Shown here piece after piece: positions 1 through 5,536 of a DNA stretch of 5,536 nt. The notes under the pieces are model-generated. The model did not search any database, was not told the origin of the DNA, and saw nothing but the letters and a program-made list of their open reading frames with translations. The position numbers and the translations under genes were made by a program. Positions within the stretch are counted from its first letter, which is position 1, and every line of letters begins with the position of its first letter. Origin of the DNA: Bacteroidota bacterium (GTDB taxonomy: Bacteria; Bacteroidota; Ignavibacteria; Ignavibacteriales; Melioribacteraceae); contig JAKAHQ010000144.1 in assembly GCA_021814855.1 (NCBI GenBank), positions 1-5,536 on the forward strand. The letters are read 5' to 3'.

Positions 1-452
1 TATTTGCCGTTAACTTTTTCCGGGAATAATACGCCGTTGCGAATGTCTCCATCGGAAACAATTCCAAGAAAAGAAAAATTTTCAAAGTCTATAGTTTTAG
101 CTAGTCCAAGTTGACATCCGGCATCCATATCCATTGCGAACATAATATAATATTCATTTTCAATCTTTGTGATGCGTGTATCATAGATGTGATAAATTTT
201 TTCTTTGACGTTTTCAATTCCTTTAAAATCCACAATCTTATTGTCGACTTTAAATTTCACGCCGTCCAGGCTTTCCGCTTTTACTATGAAGGTTTCCCTT
301 CCTCTGTTTTGAACGCGCAGCAGAAGAATATATTTACCGTTAAATTTTACAGCTCCGGGATTAAATACAGATGATACATCAACCGCCAGAGGCGGAATGC
401 TTGGAATATTTTCCCTGGTTACAACGGGATTAATGTGGTTTCTTTTCAGCAC
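1..452 (-). CDS. GH130 family mannoside phosphorylase, 3'-truncated by window edge
   Basis: The first 150 residues of a protein that is usually about 320-340 residues long are visible. GH130 enzymes are cytoplasmic five-bladed beta-propellers; most phosphorolyse beta-mannosides to mannose 1-phosphate. Visible family marks are NP at residues 8-9, FNPGA at 30-34, LLLRV at 43-47, IYDTRIT at 89-95, and RNGVLFPEKVNGK at 138-150. Asp91 aligns with the catalytic proton donor of the family's YDPR motif; here the usual Pro is Thr. The YD.R and RNGVLFP pattern recalls subfamily GH130_2 (Man-GlcNAc and mannooligosaccharide phosphorylases) rather than the beta-1,2-mannoside enzymes, but this is from memory. 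The start is GTG at 452, because an in-frame TAG lies immediately before it and the NP motif begins only a few residues later. GAAGAG at 464-459 is a plausible ribosome binding site. The gene begins 10 bases after the GH94 stop, so the two are probably co-translated. No signal peptide is visible. Confidence 0.9.
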   Translation of the reverse strand, partial: MLKRNHINPVVTRENIPSIPPLAVDVSSVFNPGAVKFNGKYILLLRVQNRGRETFIVKAESLDGVKFKVDNKIVDFKGIENVKEKIYHIYDTRITKIENEYYIMFAMDMDAGCQLGLAKTIDFENFSFLGIVSDGDIRNGVLFPEKVNGK

Positions 453-458
453 CTAGTT

Positions 459-464
459 CTCTTC
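459..464 (-). promoter_or_regulatory. Ribosome binding site for the GTG-started GH130 gene
   Basis: On the minus strand GAAGAG ends six bases before the GTG at 452 and overlaps the TGA stop of the GH94 gene (465-463). This supports the GTG start and suggests translational coupling between the two phosphorylases. The match to the Shine-Dalgarno consensus is only moderate. Confidence 0.5.
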
Positions 465-2889
465 AAATTTTTTCGACATCACAAGCGACTTTTACTTTTT
501 TATTATCGTTATTCTTTTTGCCCATTACAACTTTCACTTTAACTACTTTCTTTCCGGAAGCAGGAATTATATTTCCCTCAATTTCTTCGCCATCGATGCA
601 GACGCTTTTAACGCCGTGTTCAACATTATCAGGGTTCAGAACTTCAATCGAATATTTTGTTCCTCTGTAAATACGACTCACTTTAAAAGATTTCCATTCC
701 GATGGTATAGCAGGATCGATAAGCAGCCCTTCGTAAGTTGGTCTTATGCCCAAGATATAATCGAAAGCAATTCTAAACATCCATGCCGCAGTACCGGTCT
801 GCCAGGAGTGGCTTGCTTTGCCCGCGCCGGGATGTTCGTCGCTTGTTATGTACTGAGAATAAACGTAAGGTTCTGCCTCATAGATATCGGAATCCGTTCT
901 GTTAGGCAGGAGCTTTTTAAAGTACTCATATGCTTGATTGCCTCTTCCCATAAGACATTCAGCCTGAATCAACCAGGTTGTTGGATGATTAAACACCGCC
1001 GCATTTTCTTTTTTACCCGCGACGCATCTTGTAATAAGACCAATGTTCGGATCAATCTCTCGGAAAGCAGGCGCACAAATTTTTGGACCATATTCGGAAT
1101 CGAGATATTTTTTTGCGCTGTCTAACGATGTAAGCAGTCTCTTCCGATCCGGCAGTTCTGCAATAACCGGCCAGCTTTGAGTATTAATAAAAATTTTGCC
1201 GTACTCATTTTCTTTCGATCCGATTTTTCTATCGTGCCCTCCGAAAGCCCGGATGTACCATTCACCGTCCCAGCAATATTTATCAATACTATCGCTGATA
1301 GTATTTCTTAATTCTACGATTTCAGGAGAATCAATGTTTAAGGTACCAAGCAGTTCAATAAATTTATTGAGCATGGCAACGTAGAACATTGCGCCCCAAA
1401 CGCTCTCGCCGCCGTCTTCGCCGCCGATGTAATCAAGTGTATCGTTCCAATCGCCTCTGCCGAAAACAGGAAGATTGTGCTTTGCCAAATTATTTTTTAC
1501 GAATGTCACAATCGCATAAAGATGATCGAGGATTGTACCTTTTTCTTGATCGACAAAAGGCGCTTCTTGATCAAGAATTGAAAAATCTCCGGTCTCTTTG
1601 ATATATTCCGTAACAGCGAGTATGAACCAAAGCGGATCGTCGCAGTGTTTTGTTAACTCTCCGTCTCCCTCGTTATAAAAATGGTGGTATGCCCGTCCGT
1701 CTGTAAACATCTGGCGAGCCAAAAACATTATACGTTCGTATGCTTTTTGCGGCTGGGAAATTGTAACTGCAATTACATCTTGCGATGTATCTCTGAATCC
1801 AAAGCCGCGGCTTATACCCCAATAATAAAAGCTTGCAACTCTTCCTACATCGAAAGCAACTTTTGCCTGGTATTGAATCCAATAATTCATAAAAGTGTTT
1901 GCAACATCATCGGGCGTTTCCGTTGACGCATGGTACAAAAAATTATTCCAGTAAGCTTTTACATCTATGAGAGATTTTTCAACAGTATCTAAATCATTAA
2001 ATTTAAGAGGAACAATTTTTTTCTCCGATTCAAATTCTTCTTTAGGGATAACACCTAATGAAAAAATTACATCTTTGGATTCTCCGGGTTCCAGATCTAT
2101 ATTAATCTGGAGAGCCCCGACTGCGTTGCCAAAATCCGTATCCTTGCCGGTTAAACTATTCTTCTCAATCGCCTCGGGATTATTTTCGTTTCTATAACGC
2201 CCGATGAATCTTTCCCTCAGCGTTTCATAATTGCTTACTTTATGATTAACCGTAAAGTAAGCCCATTGGTCCCACTCTTGGTTTTCCTGCTGCTGTGTTC
2301 CTTTTGAATTAGTTACCCAGTAAGTTTTGGTTGCAAAGAGAGTATTTGTTTCTTTATCAAAATATACCCTGTTAAAATGCTGATCGTCGCACTGGTTTAT
2401 CAAATCGATCAATCCGTGTCCAAGCGCAAATTCTATGTAACCGAAAACCGATAACCTACGTTTTCTTCCGGAAGTATTTTTAATTGTCGCTTTCCAAATT
2501 TCTCTAGGTTCTTCTCGGGGAACAAAATAAGTAACGGATGATTTTATATCATCAATTTCAGATTCAATAGAAGTGTAGCCGAAGCCGTGGGTAACTTTAT
2601 ATGCGTCAGGATTCTTACCTACCGGCTGCCATGAAAGACTCCATAGTTCCGAACTTTCGATATCTTTTAGGTAAATGTATTTCCCCGGGCGATCTGGAGG
2701 CACATCGTTTATTCTGTATCGAGTAATTCTTCCGTGCAGCGGATTTTTAAAGTAACTAATACCCCCGCCGTTATTGGATATTGTTGCAAAATAATTATCG
2801 TTATATAAATAATTGATCCATGGGGTCGGAGTGTTTACACGCGTAATAATATACTCTTTACCATCTTCCGAAAAATTTCCGTAATTCAT
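463..2889 (-). CDS. GH94 disaccharide phosphorylase, chitobiose/cellobiose phosphorylase type
   Basis: An inverting phosphorylase of 808 residues that splits a beta-linked disaccharide with phosphate to an alpha-sugar 1-phosphate plus a free sugar, expected in the cytoplasm (no signal peptide). Family order: N-terminal beta-sandwich (about 1-285), helical linker, (alpha/alpha)6 barrel (about 325-720), C-terminal beta domain. GFGFRDTSQD is at 362-371 and DWND at 480-483; Asp483 aligns with the catalytic acid. His635 (in FNHP) and Thr698-Gly699 (in QTGT) align with phosphate-binding residues. From memory, DRPGKYIYLKD, SWQPV and IGLITRCVAGKKEN resemble Vibrio chitobiose phosphorylase more than cellobiose phosphorylase, which has GGRYFYI, GWSPV and YPPGYKEN there. 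Laminaribiose- or cellobionate-type activity is not excluded. ATG at 2889 is preferred because GGAGAAG precedes it and MNYGNF matches the family N-terminus; a TTG five codons upstream is less likely. The C-terminus runs about 18 Lys/Asp-rich residues past the usual VMG end. GH130 follows after 10 bases. Confidence 0.95.
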   Translation of the reverse strand: MNYGNFSEDGKEYIITRVNTPTPWINYLYNDNYFATISNNGGGISYFKNPLHGRITRYRINDVPPDRPGKYIYLKDIESSELWSLSWQPVGKNPDAYKVTHGFGYTSIESEIDDIKSSVTYFVPREEPREIWKATIKNTSGRKRRLSVFGYIEFALGHGLIDLINQCDDQHFNRVYFDKETNTLFATKTYWVTNSKGTQQQENQEWDQWAYFTVNHKVSNYETLRERFIGRYRNENNPEAIEKNSLTGKDTDFGNAVGALQINIDLEPGESKDVIFSLGVIPKEEFESEKKIVPLKFNDLDTVEKSLIDVKAYWNNFLYHASTETPDDVANTFMNYWIQYQAKVAFDVGRVASFYYWGISRGFGFRDTSQDVIAVTISQPQKAYERIMFLARQMFTDGRAYHHFYNEGDGELTKHCDDPLWFILAVTEYIKETGDFSILDQEAPFVDQEKGTILDHLYAIVTFVKNNLAKHNLPVFGRGDWNDTLDYIGGEDGGESVWGAMFYVAMLNKFIELLGTLNIDSPEIVELRNTISDSIDKYCWDGEWYIRAFGGHDRKIGSKENEYGKIFINTQSWPVIAELPDRKRLLTSLDSAKKYLDSEYGPKICAPAFREIDPNIGLITRCVAGKKENAAVFNHPTTWLIQAECLMGRGNQAYEYFKKLLPNRTDSDIYEAEPYVYSQYITSDEHPGAGKASHSWQTGTAAWMFRIAFDYILGIRPTYEGLLIDPAIPSEWKSFKVSRIYRGTKYSIEVLNPDNVEHGVKSVCIDGEEIEGNIIPASGKKVVKVKVVMGKKNNDNKKVKVACDVEKI

Positions 2890-2893
2890 AAAT

Positions 2894-2900
2894 CTTCTCC
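2894..2900 (-). promoter_or_regulatory. Ribosome binding site that fixes the GH94 start
   Basis: GGAGAAG on the minus strand ends four bases before the ATG at 2889, with GGAG seven bases before it. It lies inside the reading frame that would begin at the TTG at 2904, so it argues for the ATG as the true start. Confidence 0.75.
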
Positions 2901-2942
2901 ACAAAAGATTACCACTTTTATTCCATCATATCAGTCGTTACA

Positions 2943-2966
2943 ATCGCTGCCGGGTACTTCAGCGAT
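2943..2966. repeat. Perfect inverted repeat in the GH94 leader, candidate operator or hairpin
   Basis: ATCGCTG (2943-2949) and CAGCGAT (2960-2966) are exact reverse complements separated by 10 bases. The proximal arm lies 54 bases before the GH94 ATG. The G+C-rich arms stand out from the AT-rich surroundings. The arm centres are 17 bases apart, fitting a dimeric repressor that binds near the promoter; as RNA the same bases would form a 7-bp stem with a 10-base loop. No T-run follows on the transcribed side, so it is not a standard terminator. Confidence 0.5.
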
Positions 2967-3073
2967 GAAATAAATTTTTAAGCTGTTCGGTTAAACAATA
3001 ACCATTGGAAACAAAAATCCGCACTAACTCAATGTTTATTTTATTTTGAAATTAACTAACACAAAAATTAAAG

Positions 3074-3090
3074 TTTATCCTACAAATAGC
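3074..3090. promoter_or_regulatory. Candidate operator repeat, copy 1
   Basis: Plus-strand TTTATCCTACAAATAGC. Its first 12 bases recur exactly at 4435-4446 before the ROK gene, and ACAAATAGC recurs at 3135-3143. It sits between weak minus-strand -35 and -10 candidates, a typical place for repressor binding. Binding by the local ROK regulator is inference. Confidence 0.35.
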
Positions 3091-3128
3091 AAATAAATAA
3101 TTGATAAATTCATTCATTCTTATGCATA

Positions 3129-3143
3129 TTTAGGACAAATAGC
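3129..3143. promoter_or_regulatory. Candidate operator repeat, copy 2
   Basis: Plus-strand TTTAGGACAAATAGC repeats both ends (TTTA and ACAAATAGC) of the element at 3074-3090, with the middle two bases shorter. The ACAAATAGC parts start 53 bases apart, near five helical turns, so bound proteins would lie on about the same DNA face. Confidence 0.3.
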
Positions 3144-3213
3144 GAGAAAGTTTATTTCTTGGTAAAATTATCAGATGTGGCATTACTCATCGGAGACGAA
3201 CCCAAACTATCAG

Positions 3214-3226
3214 AGAAATTATTTCT
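3214..3226. repeat. Short palindrome just downstream of the ROK stop
   Basis: AGAAAT-T-ATTTCT is a 6-bp perfect dyad beginning 22 bases after the ROK stop codon on the transcribed strand. It is flanked by AACCC (3199-3203) and GGGTT (3243-3247), which could pair as an outer stem. The stem is AT-rich and no clear T-run follows, so a terminator role is weak. Confidence 0.2.
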
Positions 3227-3247
3227 ATACACAAAGCAAGAAGGGTT

Positions 3248-4426
3248 TTATACCGAAATAGGAAGCCGGAAGAAATCTTCGAGAATTAAAGAACCTGCCC
3301 CAACAGCTACCGAATAGTGATGATACCTATCCACTATTATATTAAGTGCATTATTAGAAATCGAAATAACTTTCATTTCAATTTCTTTTTTCACCGCATC
3401 GATAATTATATCCTCCAATTCCGAAATGACTCCAGTTATAATGAGCGTATCCGGATTTAACAAAGCAACGGCCGGCGCTATTGTCTGCCCGACAATATTT
3501 CCTATAATTGAAAAAGCAAGTTTTGCTATTTCATCGCCGTTCTTAGCTGCATCCAGAAGTATATCAATATCAATTGTTTCTAACGATGAAACGTAATTTT
3601 GAAGTATATGGCCTTCGGCAAATCTGCTTCGTATGGTAGATAATATTTCTTTCAAAGAAGGAAGGTGCGGATAAAGTTCACCGGCGCAATAAGAGGCACC
3701 TCTGTAAAGTTCGCCGTTGATGACTATTCCAATGCCAAGACCGCTTACATTCTTATCTATCTCCACAAGGATGGTGAGATAATTTTTTTTAGTCTTATCG
3801 TTGCCGTTCCATTTAAGACCAACTGCTGCAGCGTTGGCATTGTTCTCAATCATAACAGGAATATTAAGGTCGCTAAGTTTTTCAAGAAGCGGGAAATTCA
3901 TTTCGGGAATAACGCTCGACATTGCAACAATGCCTTTCTGGCAATCCACTATTCCAGCGAAGGCGACGCCAAGCCCTAAAATTTTATCTCGATCAATTTT
4001 ATTTCTAACGATTATTTCGTTGACTACGTTTATTATGTTTGCCGCTAATTCATCTACCGTCCTGCCGGTTTCAATCTTCAAAATTTTCTTGGCAATTATG
4101 CTTCCGCTGAAATCCAGAATTACATAGGTCATTTCACCTACTTCAATATCCAGCCCAACAACATAGGCGGCTTCCTTATTCAGCGCCCAGATGTAAGGTT
4201 TCTTTCCCCCTTTATTTGTCGATTCGCCTTTGCCGTAGAACGATACGAAGGATTTTGCAGAAAGCTCTTTTAAAATATTAAACACCGTCGAGGGCCGCAT
4301 GCCGGTTATTTTAACTAACTCGGAGCTTGAAATAATTTCGTGTTCTTGGATTAATCTTAATACCAGCTGTTCATTAATATCCTTAACTACCCTGGCATGA
4401 AATGAAAATAATTTCCTTTCGTCCAT
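3248..4426 (-). CDS. ROK-family transcriptional regulator (NagC/XylR/Mlc type)
   Basis: A complete 392-residue protein, the usual length for ROK regulators. A winged helix-turn-helix occupies about residues 17-80; the likely recognition helix is 43-58 and GGKKP at 73-77 is the wing signature. The ROK sugar-binding fold follows, with VGLDI at 90-94, LGLGVAFAGIVD at 150-161, ENNANAAAVG at 194-203, GLGIGI at 229-234, NGELYRGA at 237-244 and LLNPDTLIITG at 322-332. It should not phosphorylate sugar: the DxGxT phosphate loop has become DIEVGEMT, and the catalytic Asp of the ENDANAAA motif is Asn196. The usual GHxxx..CxCGxxGCxE zinc motif is missing; after AGEL the sequence runs YPHLPSLKEI. It therefore most likely binds DNA and a sugar effector, possibly GlcNAc, mannose or their phosphates (inference). 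It starts 54 bases after the GH92 stop, with AGGA 12 bases before its ATG. It probably controls this locus, though whether as repressor or activator is not visible. Confidence 0.93.
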   Translation of the reverse strand: MDERKLFSFHARVVKDINEQLVLRLIQEHEIISSSELVKITGMRPSTVFNILKELSAKSFVSFYGKGESTNKGGKKPYIWALNKEAAYVVGLDIEVGEMTYVILDFSGSIIAKKILKIETGRTVDELAANIINVVNEIIVRNKIDRDKILGLGVAFAGIVDCQKGIVAMSSVIPEMNFPLLEKLSDLNIPVMIENNANAAAVGLKWNGNDKTKKNYLTILVEIDKNVSGLGIGIVINGELYRGASYCAGELYPHLPSLKEILSTIRSRFAEGHILQNYVSSLETIDIDILLDAAKNGDEIAKLAFSIIGNIVGQTIAPAVALLNPDTLIITGVISELEDIIIDAVKKEIEMKVISISNNALNIIVDRYHHYSVAVGAGSLILEDFFRLPISV

Positions 4427-4480
4427 TCTAAATTTTTATCCTACAATATTATAAATTCAATTATAAACAAGATTTTTCTT
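4427..4480 (-). promoter_or_regulatory. GH92-ROK gap with a shared 12-base element
   Basis: This very AT-rich 54-base gap contains TTTATCCTACAA (plus strand 4435-4446), identical to the core of the repeat before GH94, and two copies of ATTATAA (4448-4454 and 4460-4466) 12 bases apart. On the transcribed strand the element supplies AGGA (4442-4439), which may also serve as a distant ribosome binding site for the ROK gene. A separate ROK promoter with autoregulation is possible, but no clear promoter pair is seen. Confidence 0.35.
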
Positions 4481-5536
4481 TTATTCGACTGTTATTTCAT
4501 CCGTAAACAACCAGGCCTTACCACCGGCGGCAACATGCCATGACGGGCATACTCCAACATTTTTTGCAAAGACTCTAACGTACCTCGCCTCGGTATCTGT
4601 CATTTTTTTATCGAAGCTTTTTATTCCGTCGCCGCTGTTTTTTTCGTCTGGAATATTTTGCGCTTCATATACCTTTGTAAAATTTTTACCGTCTGTAGAA
4701 ACGTAGTATTCAATGGAAGCCGGATAGAAAATCCAGGATCCTGTGTTTTGTAAAAACGAAGCGCCGATCAAGGACACTTTTTGAATTTTACCGAGGTCGA
4801 TCACTGCGTCCAAGTCGTTGCCTTCGTATCCCTGCCATGCGTCCGTATGAAAATTATCCGTGCCCTTAATTCCGTCGATTAAGCCGAACGCGCCTCCGCC
4901 GGTATAATTTTGATTGTATTTTGTGTTCAACTTAATGGTGCGCCCGTCCGCAATTTTATTGAAACTCGCGGAAATTACTTTGCTGTAAATGCCGTCTTTA
5001 AAACAGACTGCTTTTACCGTTGTTGTGGAATTAATTTTTATTGGTTCATGATAAACCTGTTTGCTTTGTAGTGGATCCGTTCCATCGGTGGAGAAGTAAA
5101 TAACGTCTTTAGTATCTACCGATGAAATCGCGACAGTTATCGGTTCTCTAAAAACTCTTTCACCGGAGGTAACATATGGAACCGCAACAAACGGGATATT
5201 GATTGACGAAGTGGGTCTTGCTTTAACATCGCTGCCCCAGTTACTTGGATGCGGTCCCATCTCAAACACAAGTGTGCCGCCTTTCAAAATATCAGAATGC
5301 TTTATATAAGAATATGGATATTTCTTTCCGTTGAGTGTAACCGATTGGATGTAAAAATTTTTGTCCGACAAATTTTTGGCAACTACGGTAAAATTTTTCT
5401 TCCCGCTTGTATGAAGGGTTACTTTATCGAAAAGCGGCGTACCAAAAATATAATTATTGTCTCCCGGACATACGGGATAAAATCCAACCGCGCTCAATAC
5501 ATACCACGCGGACATTTGGCCGCAGTCGTCATTTCC
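4481..5536 (-). CDS. GH92 alpha-mannosidase with C-terminal CHB_HEX_C and F5/8C modules, 5'-truncated by window edge
   Basis: The last 351 residues of a large glycosidase are visible; the frame stays open to the window edge, so the ATG at 5515 is internal. GH92 enzymes are calcium-dependent, inverting exo-alpha-mannosidases acting on N-glycans and yeast mannans. The visible part opens with GNDDCGQMSAW (1-11), the hallmark GH92 motif holding the catalytic base Asp, then SAVGFYPVCPG and the GH92 C-terminal beta region to about residue 105 (IQSVTLNGK, ILKGGTLVFEMG). Residues about 125-194 form a chitobiase/beta-hexosaminidase C-terminal type Ig-like module (YFSTDGTDP at 147-155, then TTTVKAVCFKDG). 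Residues about 203-351 form an F5/8 type C (discoidin, CBM32-like) module with DAVIDLG, YYVSTDGKNF, ARYVRVFAKN and a terminal WLFTDEITVE. No T9SS sorting domain follows. The signal peptide and acid catalyst are outside the window, so secretion and linkage specificity are inferred. It lies upstream of the ROK gene in the same direction. Confidence 0.93.
   Translation of the reverse strand, partial: GNDDCGQMSAWYVLSAVGFYPVCPGDNNYIFGTPLFDKVTLHTSGKKNFTVVAKNLSDKNFYIQSVTLNGKKYPYSYIKHSDILKGGTLVFEMGPHPSNWGSDVKARPTSSINIPFVAVPYVTSGERVFREPITVAISSVDTKDVIYFSTDGTDPLQSKQVYHEPIKINSTTTVKAVCFKDGIYSKVISASFNKIADGRTIKLNTKYNQNYTGGGAFGLIDGIKGTDNFHTDAWQGYEGNDLDAVIDLGKIQKVSLIGASFLQNTGSWIFYPASIEYYVSTDGKNFTKVYEAQNIPDEKNSGDGIKSFDKKMTDTEARYVRVFAKNVGVCPSWHVAAGGKAWLFTDEITVE

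Larger units (their letters stand above)
2890..3247 (-). promoter_or_regulatory. Regulatory gap between the ROK gene and the GH94-GH130 pair
   Basis: These 358 AT-rich bases hold no convincing gene. The longest ATG-started frame noticed on the minus strand is 12 codons, near 3190. The gap probably carries the promoter and 5' leader of the GH94-GH130 unit, since the distance from the ROK gene is far larger than the spacing elsewhere here. It contains two copies of a TTTA..ACAAATAGC element (3074-3090 and 3129-3143), a perfect inverted repeat (2943-2966), a 13-base palindrome just after the ROK stop (3214-3226) and a run of three ATTC units (3108-3119). I could not find a clear sigma-70 promoter or the Bacteroidota TTTG / TAnnTTTG promoter. 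A weak pair on the minus strand is TTGCTA, 16 bases, TAATTT, and it spans the first repeat copy. Confidence 0.5.

Noticed and set aside
111..374. Plus-strand open frame of 87 codons at the left edge
   Set aside because: It is antisense to the GH130 catalytic region, which has clear family motifs on the minus strand.
616..1125. Plus-strand open frame of 169 codons
   Set aside because: It lies wholly antisense to conserved GH94 sequence, including the phosphate-binding region, and the product is rich in Cys, Phe and Ile with no recognisable motif.
1673..1882. Minus-strand frame of 69 codons inside GH94
   Set aside because: It is an alternative frame of the GH94 catalytic barrel region; the main frame is uninterrupted and conserved.
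2890..2904. TTG start for GH94 giving five extra residues
   Set aside because: The ribosome binding site GGAGAAG lies within this extension, and the family N-terminus begins at the ATG at 2889.
3108..3119. ATTC x3 tandem repeat as a phase-variable tract
   Set aside because: Three units in AT-rich noncoding DNA are too few, and no nearby coding frame would be switched.
3199..3247. Rho-independent terminator after the ROK gene
   Set aside because: The possible stem (AACCC/GGGTT with an inner AT palindrome) has a large interrupted loop and no following T-run.
3665..4127. Two overlapping plus-strand open frames over the ROK gene
   Set aside because: Both are antisense to conserved ROK motifs, and their products look like random translation without a family signature.
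3248..4426. ROK protein as a sugar kinase
   Set aside because: It has an N-terminal winged helix and lacks the phosphate loop and the catalytic Asp (Asn196 instead).

Overview
The window is a carbohydrate-utilisation locus read entirely from the minus strand. In transcription order it holds the 3' part of a secreted-type GH92 alpha-mannosidase (5536 to 4481, 5' end outside the window), a ROK-family transcriptional regulator (4426 to 3248), a 358-base regulatory gap, a GH94 disaccharide phosphorylase (2889 to 463), and the first 150 codons of a GH130 mannoside phosphorylase (452 to 1, 3' end outside the window). Every other long reading frame is a shadow of these four genes. I see no RNA gene, mobile element or CRISPR array.

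The organism is probably a member of the Bacteroidota / Ignavibacteriota / Chlorobi group. The DNA is moderately AT-rich, and GH92 enzymes with an added chitobiase-type C-terminal module and an F5/8C module are common in that group. Ribosome binding sites are variable, good before GH94 and weak before the ROK gene. No 16S or other phylogenetic marker is present, so this is inference.

The enzymes suggest a working order. GH92 would strip alpha-mannose from a glycan outside the cytoplasm. The two phosphorylases have no signal peptide and would split beta-linked disaccharides in the cytoplasm, saving ATP by making sugar 1-phosphates. The most attractive reading is N-glycan core catabolism: GH130 splits Man-beta-1,4-GlcNAc(1-2) to mannose 1-phosphate, and GH94, which looks more like chitobiose phosphorylase than cellobiose phosphorylase, splits GlcNAc-beta-1,4-GlcNAc to GlcNAc 1-phosphate. 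A beta-mannan or glucomannan route with a cellobiose-type phosphorylase remains possible.

The ROK protein lacks the kinase residues and the zinc-binding motif, so it is most likely the local sugar-responsive regulator. The gap before GH94 carries a repeated element (TTTA..ACAAATAGC), whose TTTATCCTACAA core also occurs just before the ROK gene, and a perfect 7-bp inverted repeat about 54 bases before the GH94 start. These are candidate operator or leader elements.
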